Positions 53,388 to 62,413 of a stretch of DNA of 64,000 bases are shown here, in pieces. The stretch comes from Thermodesulfobacteriota bacterium (GTDB lineage: Bacteria > Desulfobacterota > UBA8473). Numbering within the stretch: position 1 is the first letter of the stretch; each line of letters opens with the position of its first letter. The notes beneath the pieces were generated by a model. The model saw only the letters and a list, made by a program, of their open reading frames with translations, had not been told where the DNA came from and did not search any database. A program made the translations under genes and the position numbers. The DNA lies in contig JBFLWQ010000002.1 of NCBI GenBank assembly GCA_040757775.1, forward strand, positions 176,095-240,094. Reading direction: 5' to 3'.

Positions 53388-54596
53388 CTAGATAATCTCC
53401 TCCCTTTTTAATTGCTCTATCTCGTGTTCACTATATCCCCCCACTGTCCTCAGAACCTCCTCAGTATGCTCTCCCATTTCAGGGGCTGCTTTTCTCGTCC
53501 CGGCTCGAGCCTCGCTAAAATGGGCAGGAAAACCTGGAATATTAACCTTCCCTAAAGTTGGGTGATCAAGTTTATCCAGGTAATTTTCACGTATTTGCGG
53601 GTCATTCTCAAGCTCAGTATGCCTGTGTATCGCACAGGCAAAGAGGTCGTACCCTCTGAAGGCTTCCAGCCACTCATCACGTGTTCTGGCTAAAAAAATC
53701 TGGGAGAGCAACGTGATAAGTTCACTCGAATTTTCCTCTGATCTCTTTTCCTGTGTGTTAAATCTGGGATCTATCTCCAACTCTGAGTGCTCTATAGCCT
53801 GACAAAAGCGGGGCCAATCTCCATTGGGCCGAAGTGTAATGGCAAACCACTTGTCATCTTTACACTGATAGTAATTTCGGATGGGGTCTGTATCCATGCG
53901 ACGGTGACGCGGGACATCCTGATGAAGCCACAGGGCATTCAATAAATTAAAATAAGACAGATACAGGGCAGATCCCAAAATCGAGGTTTCAATCATCTGT
54001 CCTTTTCCGGTACGTTCCCGCATAAAAAGAGCTGCCAGAATTGCCTGGCTTACGGTGATAGCTGTTGCCTGGTCGATGAGTCCGAACTGAGAGAGAACAG
54101 GAGGTGTCCCCGGCTCTCCCATGCTGTACATTATCCCTGATCGTGCCTGGCCCTGGAAATCAAACCCACCTTGGTCTTTGTGAGGACCCATTGGACCATA
54201 ACTCGAAACCGAAAGATATATCAGCCTCCGATTTAAATCAGAAAGTACAGGATAAGTCATACCCATGTCTTCACGGGTTTTTCTACGGAGATTCGTCAGA
54301 AACACATCGAAATGAGGGATTAAACGATAGACAATTTCTTTCCCCATATCCTTGCTCAGATCGACGCAAATGGATTTTTTATTCCGATTAGAACCCTCAA
54401 AAAAGAGATTTCTGTTGCCAGGCAAATCGAAGGAGGTTCGTCCAAAGCGGCCTCGATGCCGAATTGGATCACCCTTCCCGCGTTCTTCTATTTTTACTGC
54501 CTCTGCACCCAAATCACCAAGGATAGCCGTGCCTCCCGGTCCGGCATGAAAAATACCCCACTCCAAAATCCTAATCCCTTCTAAAGGATACTCCAC
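53388..54596 (-). CDS. class III (CaiB/BaiF) CoA-transferase
   Basis: CoA-transferase of 402 residues of the formyl-CoA/carnitine group. It opens with the YPLEGIRILEWGIFHAGPGG segment and has the catalytic aspartate in GGFDFQGQA (Asp146), which forms the aspartyl-CoA link. VFLTNLRRKTREDMGM is the usual downstream block. These enzymes swap CoA between a succinyl- or acyl-CoA donor and a new acid. GGAGG lies six bases before the GTG start. An ACD alpha gene lies downstream on the same strand (gap about 194 bases). Confidence 0.9.
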   Translation of the reverse strand: MEYPLEGIRILEWGIFHAGPGGTAILGDLGAEAVKIEERGKGDPIRHRGRFGRTSFDLPGNRNLFFEGSNRNKKSICVDLSKDMGKEIVYRLIPHFDVFLTNLRRKTREDMGMTYPVLSDLNRRLIYLSVSSYGPMGPHKDQGGFDFQGQARSGIMYSMGEPGTPPVLSQFGLIDQATAITVSQAILAALFMRERTGKGQMIETSILGSALYLSYFNLLNALWLHQDVPRHRRMDTDPIRNYYQCKDDKWFAITLRPNGDWPRFCQAIEHSELEIDPRFNTQEKRSEENSSELITLLSQIFLARTRDEWLEAFRGYDLFACAIHRHTELENDPQIRENYLDKLDHPTLGKVNIPGFPAHFSEARAGTRKAAPEMGEHTEEVLRTVGGYSEHEIEQLKREEII

Positions 54597-54626
54597 ATTC
54601 CACCTCCATCTTTCACTTCATTATCT

Positions 54627-54647
54627 TACCCCGACAGTATCGGGGTA
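54627..54647. terminator. short inverted repeat upstream of the CoA-transferase gene
   Basis: TACCCCGA and TCGGGGTA form a perfect eight-base stem around CAGTA. It lies between the CoA-transferase start and the 79-bp duplication scar, and could be a weak terminator for the dehydratase-like gene upstream or a repeat. No T-run follows. Confidence 0.4.
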
Positions 54648-54689
54648 TATCCATAATAACAATCAATCAGCACAAAAACAACTATAATT

Positions 54690-54768
54690 ATAGGCTGGAG
54701 AAACTTTGATACATCAAATAAGTCTTCTACTTCGCAGCCCTTATATAATCAGTGAAGGGAACAAACTT
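54690..54768. repeat. 79-bp direct repeat, copy 1: relic of a binding-protein gene 3' end
   Basis: 78 of 79 bases match 58082-58160. That second copy contains the last 14 codons and the 3' flank of the binding-protein gene at 58119. Here the text abuts exactly the stop codon of the dehydratase-like gene, with TAA formed at the junction. It marks a recombination event. Confidence 0.85.
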
Positions 54769-56149
54769 AAGAAGCCTTCCTCATCTTCAGCAGTTCAGCA
54801 AATGTTTCAACCCTTGTTCTTAACTGCCCGGCACTGTAATTACGGGTATCATAGGCATCTCCCTCCAGAACCAATACAGGGATACTCAGCCTGTCCTTTA
54901 GTGCCTTTTTGCCCATTAAGGGAGGAATAGTATACGGGCGACATGAATAGGGATAACAAAGTATTGCCCCATCTACCTTCCACTCCTTGCAGTACTCTGT
55001 GAAATAGTCAAGTGCCCCCGATGCAGAACACAGTGGTCCACGCTTGAAGAACCCTTCCATTATCTTTTGACTGTATTCTGTCGATTTTGCCTTCGTCCGC
55101 TCGACAGGCGTTAACCAGTCAACAAAAACAACAGACATCGCCAACCCAAGACTCTCCACCATCTTAAGTATAGCGGCATCAACTGCCATTCGAAGACCGA
55201 AGTATATCCTTGGAGCACCCTTCTCAACGACGCCCTCTCCCCTGTCTATCCGTTCCTTTGCCTCTCTAATCAATGTGGTAACGGCATCAACTGCCTCGTC
55301 CCTCATCCTTATAGGGGTATTGGAAATCATATATGCAAGGCTGACATCCGCCTGGCTGATGGCCTGGGGATCACTTTTCCCTATTGTTTCCACTAACGTG
55401 TTATAATTGTAATAGTACTTTGCATTGTCTCTTACACCGGTCTTACGCACGTCTTCCGTAAACGTATAGCCTGTTACCTCTTCTATCTTCCTGAAGATCT
55501 TCTCCATCTGACCGCCAGCATATCGTACCATCCTTTCACTGATGTCAGGCCATTGTCCCCAATAGCTATCAAGGACCCCATCCATATACACAGTAGGAAT
55601 ATCATAGAGTTCTGCCAGGAGTTGGTCTGCCTCCGCTGGCTGATCGCAGTACCAGCCAGATGAGACCATCAGATCAGGTAAGGGTATCATTTTCTTTTCA
55701 ATAGCCCCTATGTGAGTCTGCCAGAGGGCACAATGTGCCTCTCCTACCCCTAGCCCTGTCTTCTCACCCGCTTCAAGAAGGGGACTGAGTTTATCAAAGA
55801 TCATGCCCATACCCACGTTCATAATTTCCCCTATAGACCCAACGTAGACGTCCGGCGACAGCCTGTGGACCGCCATCATCATAGCACCAGGAAAGGGCCA
55901 GTCATAATAAATAACCTTCTTGTACTCATCCCGACACAGGGGCAATGATACAAATTCCTCCATCCATACTCGCAGCAGTTTACGGACACCCTCAAGCCTA
56001 ATATCGAGATTCTCCCTAACCCTTTTCTCTGCCCTGTTTATGTCCTCCTTCCCTATGCCAAGGATATCAAACGCCTTGTCGATCCTTGGCCTCTGTTTCT
56101 CCAGTTCCTGGTTTTCATACCCGCATAACTTCATAAAATCTGTATACAT
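54767..56149 (-). CDS. 2-hydroxyacyl-CoA dehydratase/benzoyl-CoA reductase-type subunit, lone
   Basis: Protein of 460 residues of the HgdB/FldBC/BcrB family, Fe-S enzymes that use an ATP-driven activator to reduce acyl-CoAs. The AHCALWQTH segment, CYPYSCRPYT and the C-terminal LEGDAYDTRNYSAGQLRTRVETF block are typical. Only this one subunit is present; the usual partner subunit and the ASKHA activator are not in the window. AAAGGAGGT precedes the ATG. Its stop lies at the 79-bp duplication scar. A binding-protein gene lies 50 bases upstream. Confidence 0.82.
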   Translation of the reverse strand: MYTDFMKLCGYENQELEKQRPRIDKAFDILGIGKEDINRAEKRVRENLDIRLEGVRKLLRVWMEEFVSLPLCRDEYKKVIYYDWPFPGAMMMAVHRLSPDVYVGSIGEIMNVGMGMIFDKLSPLLEAGEKTGLGVGEAHCALWQTHIGAIEKKMIPLPDLMVSSGWYCDQPAEADQLLAELYDIPTVYMDGVLDSYWGQWPDISERMVRYAGGQMEKIFRKIEEVTGYTFTEDVRKTGVRDNAKYYYNYNTLVETIGKSDPQAISQADVSLAYMISNTPIRMRDEAVDAVTTLIREAKERIDRGEGVVEKGAPRIYFGLRMAVDAAILKMVESLGLAMSVVFVDWLTPVERTKAKSTEYSQKIMEGFFKRGPLCSASGALDYFTEYCKEWKVDGAILCYPYSCRPYTIPPLMGKKALKDRLSIPVLVLEGDAYDTRNYSAGQLRTRVETFAELLKMRKAS

Positions 56150-56198
56150 AGGACACCTCCTTTTAAATTGAGAAGACTTTTAACCATTAAGTTGATTA

Positions 56199-57422
56199 TC
56201 AATCTTTGAAAGCTGGCTCCCTGAACTCCGTAATCGGTATAAAGGTCTGATTCTTTACGTCCACTTTATACAATTTGTTCATCGTTCCACCTTTATGATT
56301 ATTCTTGCTGTAACTTACGGGCGCCGAAATTTCACCAGTACTAAAGTTTTTAAAGGCTTCATAAGCCTCTACCAGAGTATCAGGATTTAGATTTTTACCT
56401 GCCCTTTTTAGCCCCTCTGCACAGATCATTGAAGTGAGCCACCCCTGTATATAACTTCTTATCATCCACTTCGTCTCAGGATGATATTTCGTAGTAATCT
56501 TTCTCAGTTCAGCCATCCCAGGGCTATTATCACTCCAATAACCGATGGGGCTTACCGCCAAAGCATCCTTCATGGCATCTCCTGTAACTTTTATATTCTC
56601 CTCGTCACTGACATAAAATGACCCAATGACCTTACTTCTTAAACCATATCTCTTTGCAGCTTTAAAGAAGGAAACAAGGCCGGCAAGGGCATCATGAAGG
56701 ATTATATAATCCGGATCTGATTTCTTTAAGTTCAAGACCTGGGAGGTTGCATCAATCTCAGTAAAGTTAATTATCGACGTGGCACTGAATTCTAAGTTAT
56801 ACTTCTTAAGGTACTCCTTTGTAGCACTAAAGCCAGTTTTACCGAACTCAACATCTGGATAGGCACAGGCTATTTTCGGTTTTTTTGCCTTTAGATCTTT
56901 CATGATATAATCTACGATAATCTTTAGACCGTCATCATAACCCGCCGTTGCTGTGAATATATATCTTTTCACCGGGGTCGTCATTCCCTCTGCAAAGCTT
57001 ACAGGTATTACAGGAACCTTCTGCTTCTCAATCTGGCTCATAAGGGCAAAGGTCTGGCCTGTACCTCCTGTATAGAGAACGGACAGAACTGCATCTCTAA
57101 AGATAAGTTTCTTGAAAGCAGCAATAGCACCGGGAATCGTATAATGATCATCCTCAACAATGATCTTTACTTTTCTGCCATTGATTCCCCCCTGATCATT
57201 GATATTTTGAAAGTACGTCCTTGTGGCATTGGTTATGGGGATGCCAACGGGGGCAGCCACTCCCGTCTGATCCGCAATTACTCCAATCTTTATGGTGTCT
57301 TTGGTAACCCCCCTCACTTCCGTAGAGTGTGCATAGTTGTTTCCCAAAAGGAGCATCAAGGCTATTGCTGAAAAACATATAGCCGTAAAATTATGCCCCC
57401 TAACCAAAATTTCTTCTTTCAT
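56199..57422 (-). CDS. ABC-type branched-chain amino-acid-type substrate-binding protein
   Basis: LivK-type protein of 407 residues with signal peptide ending near NNYAHST, then EVRGVTKDTIKIGVIADQTG. The GGINGRKVKIIVEDDHYTIP block is shared; the middle TGGTGQTFALMSQIEKQK differs from its paralogs. GAAGGAG precedes the ATG. The lone dehydratase subunit follows 49 bases downstream on the same strand. Confidence 0.88.
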   Translation of the reverse strand: MKEEILVRGHNFTAICFSAIALMLLLGNNYAHSTEVRGVTKDTIKIGVIADQTGVAAPVGIPITNATRTYFQNINDQGGINGRKVKIIVEDDHYTIPGAIAAFKKLIFRDAVLSVLYTGGTGQTFALMSQIEKQKVPVIPVSFAEGMTTPVKRYIFTATAGYDDGLKIIVDYIMKDLKAKKPKIACAYPDVEFGKTGFSATKEYLKKYNLEFSATSIINFTEIDATSQVLNLKKSDPDYIILHDALAGLVSFFKAAKRYGLRSKVIGSFYVSDEENIKVTGDAMKDALAVSPIGYWSDNSPGMAELRKITTKYHPETKWMIRSYIQGWLTSMICAEGLKRAGKNLNPDTLVEAYEAFKNFSTGEISAPVSYSKNNHKGGTMNKLYKVDVKNQTFIPITEFREPAFKD

Positions 57423-57452
57423 AGCTATCTCCTTCTTTCAATAAACGTATTG

Positions 57453-57817
57453 TCAAAAATTATTTCCCCTCTCCCCTTGTGGGAGAGGGTTAGGGTGAGG
57501 GGTGAGAAGAGCATCCCTGATAAACTCCAAAACACCTTCTAAGTTATTGAATCCTTCATTCTCCCAAAATCTCAGTACTTTATACCCTTCAGCCCTAAGC
57601 CATTCGTCCCGTATCTTATCGTTTGAATTATGTATATGCTGCCCGCCATCTACCTCCACAAACACTTTATTTTCAAGATTTACAAAATGCCCAACTGGTG
57701 TTGATGACGAAATTTAAACCCCTCTACCTGCCTATTCCTGAGATGCTTCCATAAATACTGCTCCGTGTTCGTAGAGTTTTTCCTGAGTCTTTTGGCTATG
57801 CCGGTCAGATTTTTCAC
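57453..57817 (-). pseudogene. DUF559 endonuclease-like gene, frameshifted, with flanking hairpin repeats
   Basis: DUF559 proteins resemble very-short-patch-repair/restriction-like endonucleases. Frame one encodes KNLTGIAKRLRKNSTNTEQY then LWKHLRNRQVEGFKFRHQHQ. The text then jumps one base (near 57697-57700) into a frame giving VGHFVNLENKVFVEVDGGQ and LRAEGYKVLRFWENEGFNNL. One missing base restores a full protein. The C-terminus reads through into PHPNPLPQGERG, encoded by the flanking repeat. The remnant is bounded by G/C-rich hairpins on both sides. Confidence 0.75.
57466..57506. repeat. hairpin repeat, 3' flank of the DUF559 remnant
   Basis: CCCTCTCCC (57467-57475) and GGGAGAGGG (57481-57489), then TTAGGGTGAGGGG. 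This is the widespread repeat read as PHPNPLPQGERG in proteins. Confidence 0.7.
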
Positions 57818-57856
57818 CCCCACCCTCGCCCTCCCCCCTCAAGGGGGAGGGTTTCT
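57814..57856. repeat. hairpin repeat, 5' flank of the DUF559 remnant
   Basis: CCCTCCCCC (57829-57837) and GGGGGAGGG (57843-57851) with CACCCTCGCC to the left. It is the related counterpart of the repeat at 57466-57506. Confidence 0.65.
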
Positions 57857-58081
57857 CTTATATTTCAATATGTTTTAAAATAGTTTTTCATAAAACTTTT
57901 GACATTACCTTGATAGGCATATTGTCAAAAGATTCTTAATTATAGAAACTTTTCTATCGATCCTCTCCCACCACTCACCGAACGTCCCCAACCAAAAGAA
58001 TCCTTTCCATCGAAGGACTACAAAGGCCTCCTTGCAGAATACCAATTACAATGTGGCAAAATGCTGTCCCCTGTTAAATTA
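57857..58081. other. intergenic region with an inverted repeat
   Basis: No gene is visible. CTTTTGACA (57895-57903) and TGTCAAAAG (57922-57930) form a nine-base inverted repeat. The rest is AT-rich DNA with no family recognised in any frame. The 79-bp repeat begins at 58082. Confidence 0.4.
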
Positions 58082-58160
58082 ATAGGCTGGAGAAACTTTG
58101 ATACATCAAATAAGTCTTCTACCTCGCAGCCCTTATATAATCAGTGAAGGGAACAAACTT
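58082..58160. repeat. 79-bp direct repeat, copy 2
   Basis: It covers the last codons and 3' flank of the binding-protein gene at 58119 and matches 54690-54768 at 78 of 79 positions. It is the source copy of the scar next to the dehydratase-like gene. Confidence 0.85.
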
Positions 58161-59324
58161 CTGATTTTCGATATCGGCCTTATACATCTTACAGTAGTCA
58201 GTCCCCTGGTGCTTGTCTGTTCCATATGTTACAGAAGCCATAATGTTACCCATGTCAAAATCCTTTATTGACTCAATTGCCTTAACTAGGCCGGAACGGG
58301 TGAGATTTTTTCCAGCTCTTTTCAACCCCTCAACCATTATCACTGCCTGACACCATCCCTGGTTATACTGTCTGTAACGGATAATCATCTCTTTTTTGTC
58401 ATGATATTTCAAGGTTATCTTCTTCATCTCGTTTATACCTTTACAATCATCATGCCAGGAGGCAAAAGAATTGGTAGCAACAAAACCCTTAGCGGCATCT
58501 CCTACAATCCTTATCACGTCCTCGGTGCAGGCATATTTGGTTCCTATAGGGATGGGTTTATAGCCGAAACGCTTCGATTCTCTCAGGAATGTAGCAGCAT
58601 TGCCTTCGGTCGTATGCAAAATAACATGGCTAGCACCTTCCCTTTTTAAGTTCAATACTTGTGAACTGGCCTCTATTGCACCTGGCTGTATGACCTCTTC
58701 CGCTGTCAATTTTAGTCCATAGGCTTTGGCCTGTTCATGGCACGTACGGGAACCAACTTTCCCGTGCTCAGTATCAGCCCGGATGAGGGCAATTTTCGCA
58801 TCCTTTGCCTTGAGTACGTTTATTACGTAGTTAAAGATTATTTTTATCTCATCCTCATAGGTAGTACCTTCAGTGAAATGATACGGTCTAACTGGATGAA
58901 TAAAGAAATCGGTGGTTGAAGTCATCATGGTTGGAAGCCCTTCCTTAGTAATCTGTGAAGCAAGAGCAACCCCAGAGCCAGTAGAGCCTATCTCAAAGAA
59001 CATAAATATTTTATCCCTATAAACCAGCTTCTTGAAGTTTGATATATCCCTGGCAACTGAATACCCTCCATCCTCGATAATTACCTTGAATTTGCGGCCG
59101 TGTGTCCCTCCCTGATCATTAATATATTGCAAATAGGTTTTTATCCCTGTATGCAAAGGTATTTGAAGCTGAGAAGTGGGACCAGTTATGTCGGATACCA
59201 CCCCAACCTTTATGGTTTCACTGGTCAGTCCGGTAGTTTCATCAGCGTATCCGTGGGTAACTCCAAATAAAAACAGAATTGAAACGAAAGAGACAGCAAG
59301 CAATAAGGTAACCCCTTTTTTCAT
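58119..59324 (-). CDS. ABC-type branched-chain amino-acid-type substrate-binding protein
   Basis: LivK-type protein of 401 residues. The ATG at 59324 has AGGAGG just upstream; the frame is open further upstream to 59381 but without a ribosome-binding site. Signal peptide ends near THGYADE. The mature part starts TTGLTSETIKVGVVSDITG, and the block GGTHGRKFKVIIEDGGYSVA departs from the usual EDDRYSIP, so this paralog is more diverged. Its C-terminal end is duplicated at 54690. Confidence 0.87.
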   Translation of the reverse strand: MKKGVTLLLAVSFVSILFLFGVTHGYADETTGLTSETIKVGVVSDITGPTSQLQIPLHTGIKTYLQYINDQGGTHGRKFKVIIEDGGYSVARDISNFKKLVYRDKIFMFFEIGSTGSGVALASQITKEGLPTMMTSTTDFFIHPVRPYHFTEGTTYEDEIKIIFNYVINVLKAKDAKIALIRADTEHGKVGSRTCHEQAKAYGLKLTAEEVIQPGAIEASSQVLNLKREGASHVILHTTEGNAATFLRESKRFGYKPIPIGTKYACTEDVIRIVGDAAKGFVATNSFASWHDDCKGINEMKKITLKYHDKKEMIIRYRQYNQGWCQAVIMVEGLKRAGKNLTRSGLVKAIESIKDFDMGNIMASVTYGTDKHQGTDYCKMYKADIENQKFVPFTDYIRAAR

Positions 59325-59443
59325 AATTCTTATCCTCCTGCAAGTTTTATGTACAATACTCAAATTATTATAGTTAAACATCTTGACTCCTTGATCTAGC
59401 TTTCATTACCTTTATGTATCCTAGAGTAGATTTGGGGGGAAAG

Positions 59444-60643
59444 CTATTTCTCCAATTTCATCCAATCTGATATTGGTGTCAACAATCCTTCTTCGACATT
59501 AGCCTTATACATCTTTACATATCTAGATCCTTTATGGTCATTAGGTCCAAAGGTGACGTGGCCACATAGTCCCCTCATATCAAAATTCTTGATGGACTCC
59601 AATGCGGTAACCAACGCTTCACCATCGATATCCTTTCCCGCCCTCTTTATACCTTCTGCAAGGATTGTAGCATCACCCCAACCCTGAGTATATGCCTTTG
59701 GTCTGTATGGTTTCTCGGTCCCTGGGTTGTATTTTAAAGTCACTTTTCTCATTTCCTCCATGGCAGAGCCTTTGTCATACCATGAGCTGTAGATCGCTAT
59801 ACCTGTGTAATTGGAAGCTGCCTTTCCTGCAACCTTAATGGTATCCTCAGTACATGTATACTGAGTGCCCAAAAAAGGGATGTCCTTTACACCCATCTTC
59901 ATTGCAGATTTCATCATTACAATCGAATTATCAACCAGAAGATGCATTAGAATGAAGTCTGGGTTCCTTCTTTTAATATTCAGCGCCTGGGAAGTGGCAT
60001 CCAATACCCCTGGGTTTACAATCTCAATACTGACAATATCTATGCCGTATTCGTCTTTGTATTTCTCTGCTGCCTTAAAACCGAGCTTGCCATGCTCGGT
60101 ATCATTATACACAAAGGCTATTCTGGGATTTTTCTTCTTCAGATCCCTCACTATATACTGAAATATAAGTTGAATTTGATCCTCATAGGTTGGTCCACTG
60201 GCAAACATATAACGCTTAGGTGGTATCACCACCCTATCGGATGAAGGGGGAAGAACACAGGGTATCTTGTCTTTGAGGATAGCTGAAGTTAGCGCAAATA
60301 TACCATGACTGGATGCCGGACCTAGTAGGGCAAGTACCTGATCCTTTAATAAGAGCTTCTTATATGCAGATATAGTCGCAGGGATCGAATATCTGTCATC
60401 TTCAATAATTAAGCTGATCTTCCTTCCATTGATTCCGCCCTTTTCGTTTACCCATTGAAAGTAGTTTTTAAACGCCTTAGAAGCAGGAACAGTCACAGGG
60501 GTCGCTGGTCCTGTCTGATCATATATAACCCCTATCCTGATCTCGGAATCTGTAACACCTCTCACCTCTTTGGAAAAACCATAATCACATATCAGAAACA
60601 CGGAAACAGCCACCATAAGTAAAACTATCCTAACTTTCTTCAT
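59444..60643 (-). CDS. ABC-type branched-chain amino-acid-type substrate-binding protein
   Basis: LivK-type protein of 399 residues with signal peptide ending near YGFSK, then EVRGVTDSEIRIGVIYDQTG. GGINGRKISLIIEDDRYSIP is conserved, while the middle reads SSHGIFALTSAILKDK. AAAGGAGA precedes the ATG. It lies between another binding-protein gene and an ACD alpha gene on the same strand (gap about 79 bases to the latter). Confidence 0.88.
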   Translation of the reverse strand: MKKVRIVLLMVAVSVFLICDYGFSKEVRGVTDSEIRIGVIYDQTGPATPVTVPASKAFKNYFQWVNEKGGINGRKISLIIEDDRYSIPATISAYKKLLLKDQVLALLGPASSHGIFALTSAILKDKIPCVLPPSSDRVVIPPKRYMFASGPTYEDQIQLIFQYIVRDLKKKNPRIAFVYNDTEHGKLGFKAAEKYKDEYGIDIVSIEIVNPGVLDATSQALNIKRRNPDFILMHLLVDNSIVMMKSAMKMGVKDIPFLGTQYTCTEDTIKVAGKAASNYTGIAIYSSWYDKGSAMEEMRKVTLKYNPGTEKPYRPKAYTQGWGDATILAEGIKRAGKDIDGEALVTALESIKNFDMRGLCGHVTFGPNDHKGSRYVKMYKANVEEGLLTPISDWMKLEK

Positions 60644-60722
60644 CCTGAATATTCTCCTTTCCTGTATCTCTTTTTTTAATCATGATCATATTGGAATTAA
60701 AGAACTTTTTACAAATCCTGGA

Positions 60723-62114
60723 CTAAATCTTAGAGAGATAGAAGCGATATCTCCATAGGGCACCCAGTGCCCTGATTGCCCTTTCTGGGGATGCAAAGAC
60801 AGGAATACCATTTTTTTCAAGAACCATTGCCTTTTTCCTCACAAGTTTATCCTCACCTATCAGCCATGCTACAACCGGTTTAGTTTTGAGGCTCTTCAAT
60901 TTCTCTAATAAATTGTTGAGGTCTACCTGCCAAACACGTCTGTTAACCATAAGACATAAAAAAATAATATCAACATTTGGATCTTGCATGAAGGCAAGTA
61001 AAGGTGTCTGATATGTATCGCTTACATCCGTCGGCACACCAACGGCAAAACAATCTAACGGGTTTGATATCTTTGAAAAGGGGAGTAATGCCGGTTTGAT
61101 CTTTTCAATAGTATCCTTTGATAACTCGGCTAATTTAATACCAAACTTCCCACAGGCATCAGCTACCATTGCGCCGATACCTCCACTGTAAGTTATAACT
61201 GCCACTCTATTTCCTTCAGGTATGTTCTGGGAATCAAATACCTTTGTAAGATCAAGAAATTCATCCAGGTCATCAGCCCTTATAATCCCAGCCTGTCTGA
61301 GAGCTGCATCAAATACCGTATCATCCACTGCTATGGCACCAGTATGAGAAGCTGCGGTTCTCAAACCGTCTTCTGTCCTACCTGTTTTAAATACCACTAC
61401 AGGTTTCTTTTGGGAGACCCTTTTTGAAACCTCTAAGAAACGCCTGCCAGACCTGATACTTTCCATATACATAGCGATAACCCTCGTTTCAGGGTCCTCT
61501 TCTAGATACTCCATTACCTCAGCTTCATCTATGTCACAACAATTCCCAAGGTCTATTGATTTGCTTATTCCAACGTTCATAGAAGATGTAATATATTCCA
61601 TAACAGGACAGCAGAATTGGCCGCTTTGAGCAACAAATGAGACTCCTCCCTTCTTAGGGTAATCCATTGCATAAAAGGGCAGTACTAGGTTATTGGATGT
61701 ATTAACAGGCCCAACTGCATTAGGCCCCATCAGCCTTATCCCCTTTTGTTTTGCTAATTTTACCACTTTTGCTTGGAGTTTAGCGCCAGCCTCACCGGAT
61801 TCAGAAAAACCTCCAGAGACCAGCAAAATATTCTTTATCCCCTTAGCCTCACAATCGCTCAACAATTCAAGGGTCTCATCTGCAGAAACCATGGAGACAG
61901 CTAAATCTATATATTTTGGGAGATCTTTTACGGTTTTATAAGTTTTAAACCCCAGTATATCTCCTCCCTCTGGATGAACTGGATAGACTTCTCCCTCAAA
62001 GCCAAACTCTCTCAAATTTTGTAAAATAATGTATCCAGGTCTATTAGGCGTTTTTGAAACTCCAACTATTGCAATACCTCTCGGTCCCAAGAAAGCTTTT
62101 AATGTGTGTTCCAT
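60723..62114 (-). CDS. ADP-forming acyl-CoA synthetase alpha subunit (CoA-binding)
   Basis: Second ACD alpha-type chain, 463 residues: LGPRGIAIVGVSKTPNRPG (CoA domain), the phosphohistidine loop SHTGAIAVDD and the TYSGGIGAMVADAC block. The ATG at 62114 is chosen for its AAAGG box; the frame upstream of it is the relic of a beta-subunit end. The beta chain (ATP-grasp) lies further upstream, beyond a binding-protein gene, so alpha and beta are split by an inserted gene. Confidence 0.87.
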   Translation of the reverse strand: MEHTLKAFLGPRGIAIVGVSKTPNRPGYIILQNLREFGFEGEVYPVHPEGGDILGFKTYKTVKDLPKYIDLAVSMVSADETLELLSDCEAKGIKNILLVSGGFSESGEAGAKLQAKVVKLAKQKGIRLMGPNAVGPVNTSNNLVLPFYAMDYPKKGGVSFVAQSGQFCCPVMEYITSSMNVGISKSIDLGNCCDIDEAEVMEYLEEDPETRVIAMYMESIRSGRRFLEVSKRVSQKKPVVVFKTGRTEDGLRTAASHTGAIAVDDTVFDAALRQAGIIRADDLDEFLDLTKVFDSQNIPEGNRVAVITYSGGIGAMVADACGKFGIKLAELSKDTIEKIKPALLPFSKISNPLDCFAVGVPTDVSDTYQTPLLAFMQDPNVDIIFLCLMVNRRVWQVDLNNLLEKLKSLKTKPVVAWLIGEDKLVRKKAMVLEKNGIPVFASPERAIRALGALWRYRFYLSKI

Positions 62115-62152
62115 AATCCTTTCCCTTAGATTCTTAATAATATACAATTCCA

Positions 62153-62263
62153 CTATTTCTGATCTAACACAACCAATGCATCCACAGCAACCGGTTTGTC
62201 ACCTTGTACTATTAAGGGATTTATATCTATTTCCTTAATCTGTTCAAATTCTAATCCGATGTT
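62153..62263 (-). pseudogene. duplicated 3' end of the ACD beta-subunit gene
   Basis: In the minus frame it reads NIGLEFEQIKEIDINPLIVQ then GDKPVAVDALVVL to a TAG at 62153. 87 of 92 bases match 63781-63872, the end of the intact beta gene. It shows that beta and alpha once lay side by side and that a ~1.6-kb unit including the binding-protein gene was duplicated or inserted between them. Confidence 0.85.
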
Positions 62264-62413
62264 GCTGTTTTGTTCATATTTCTTTCTGCACTATGCAGGC
62301 ATCTATCCCTGGCAATAAAAAACCCAGCCGAAGTTGCTTCCTTTTTTGTTGCACTTCAATGTTAAATGTAGCCTTCCTCTCTTTGTTAAATAAAAAAGAA
62401 GACTCACAAAAAT

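Noticed and set aside
57960..58080. Transposase fragment in the gap upstream of the 79-bp repeat
   Set aside because: Some translated stretches looked protein-like, but no frame gave a recognisable transposase motif.
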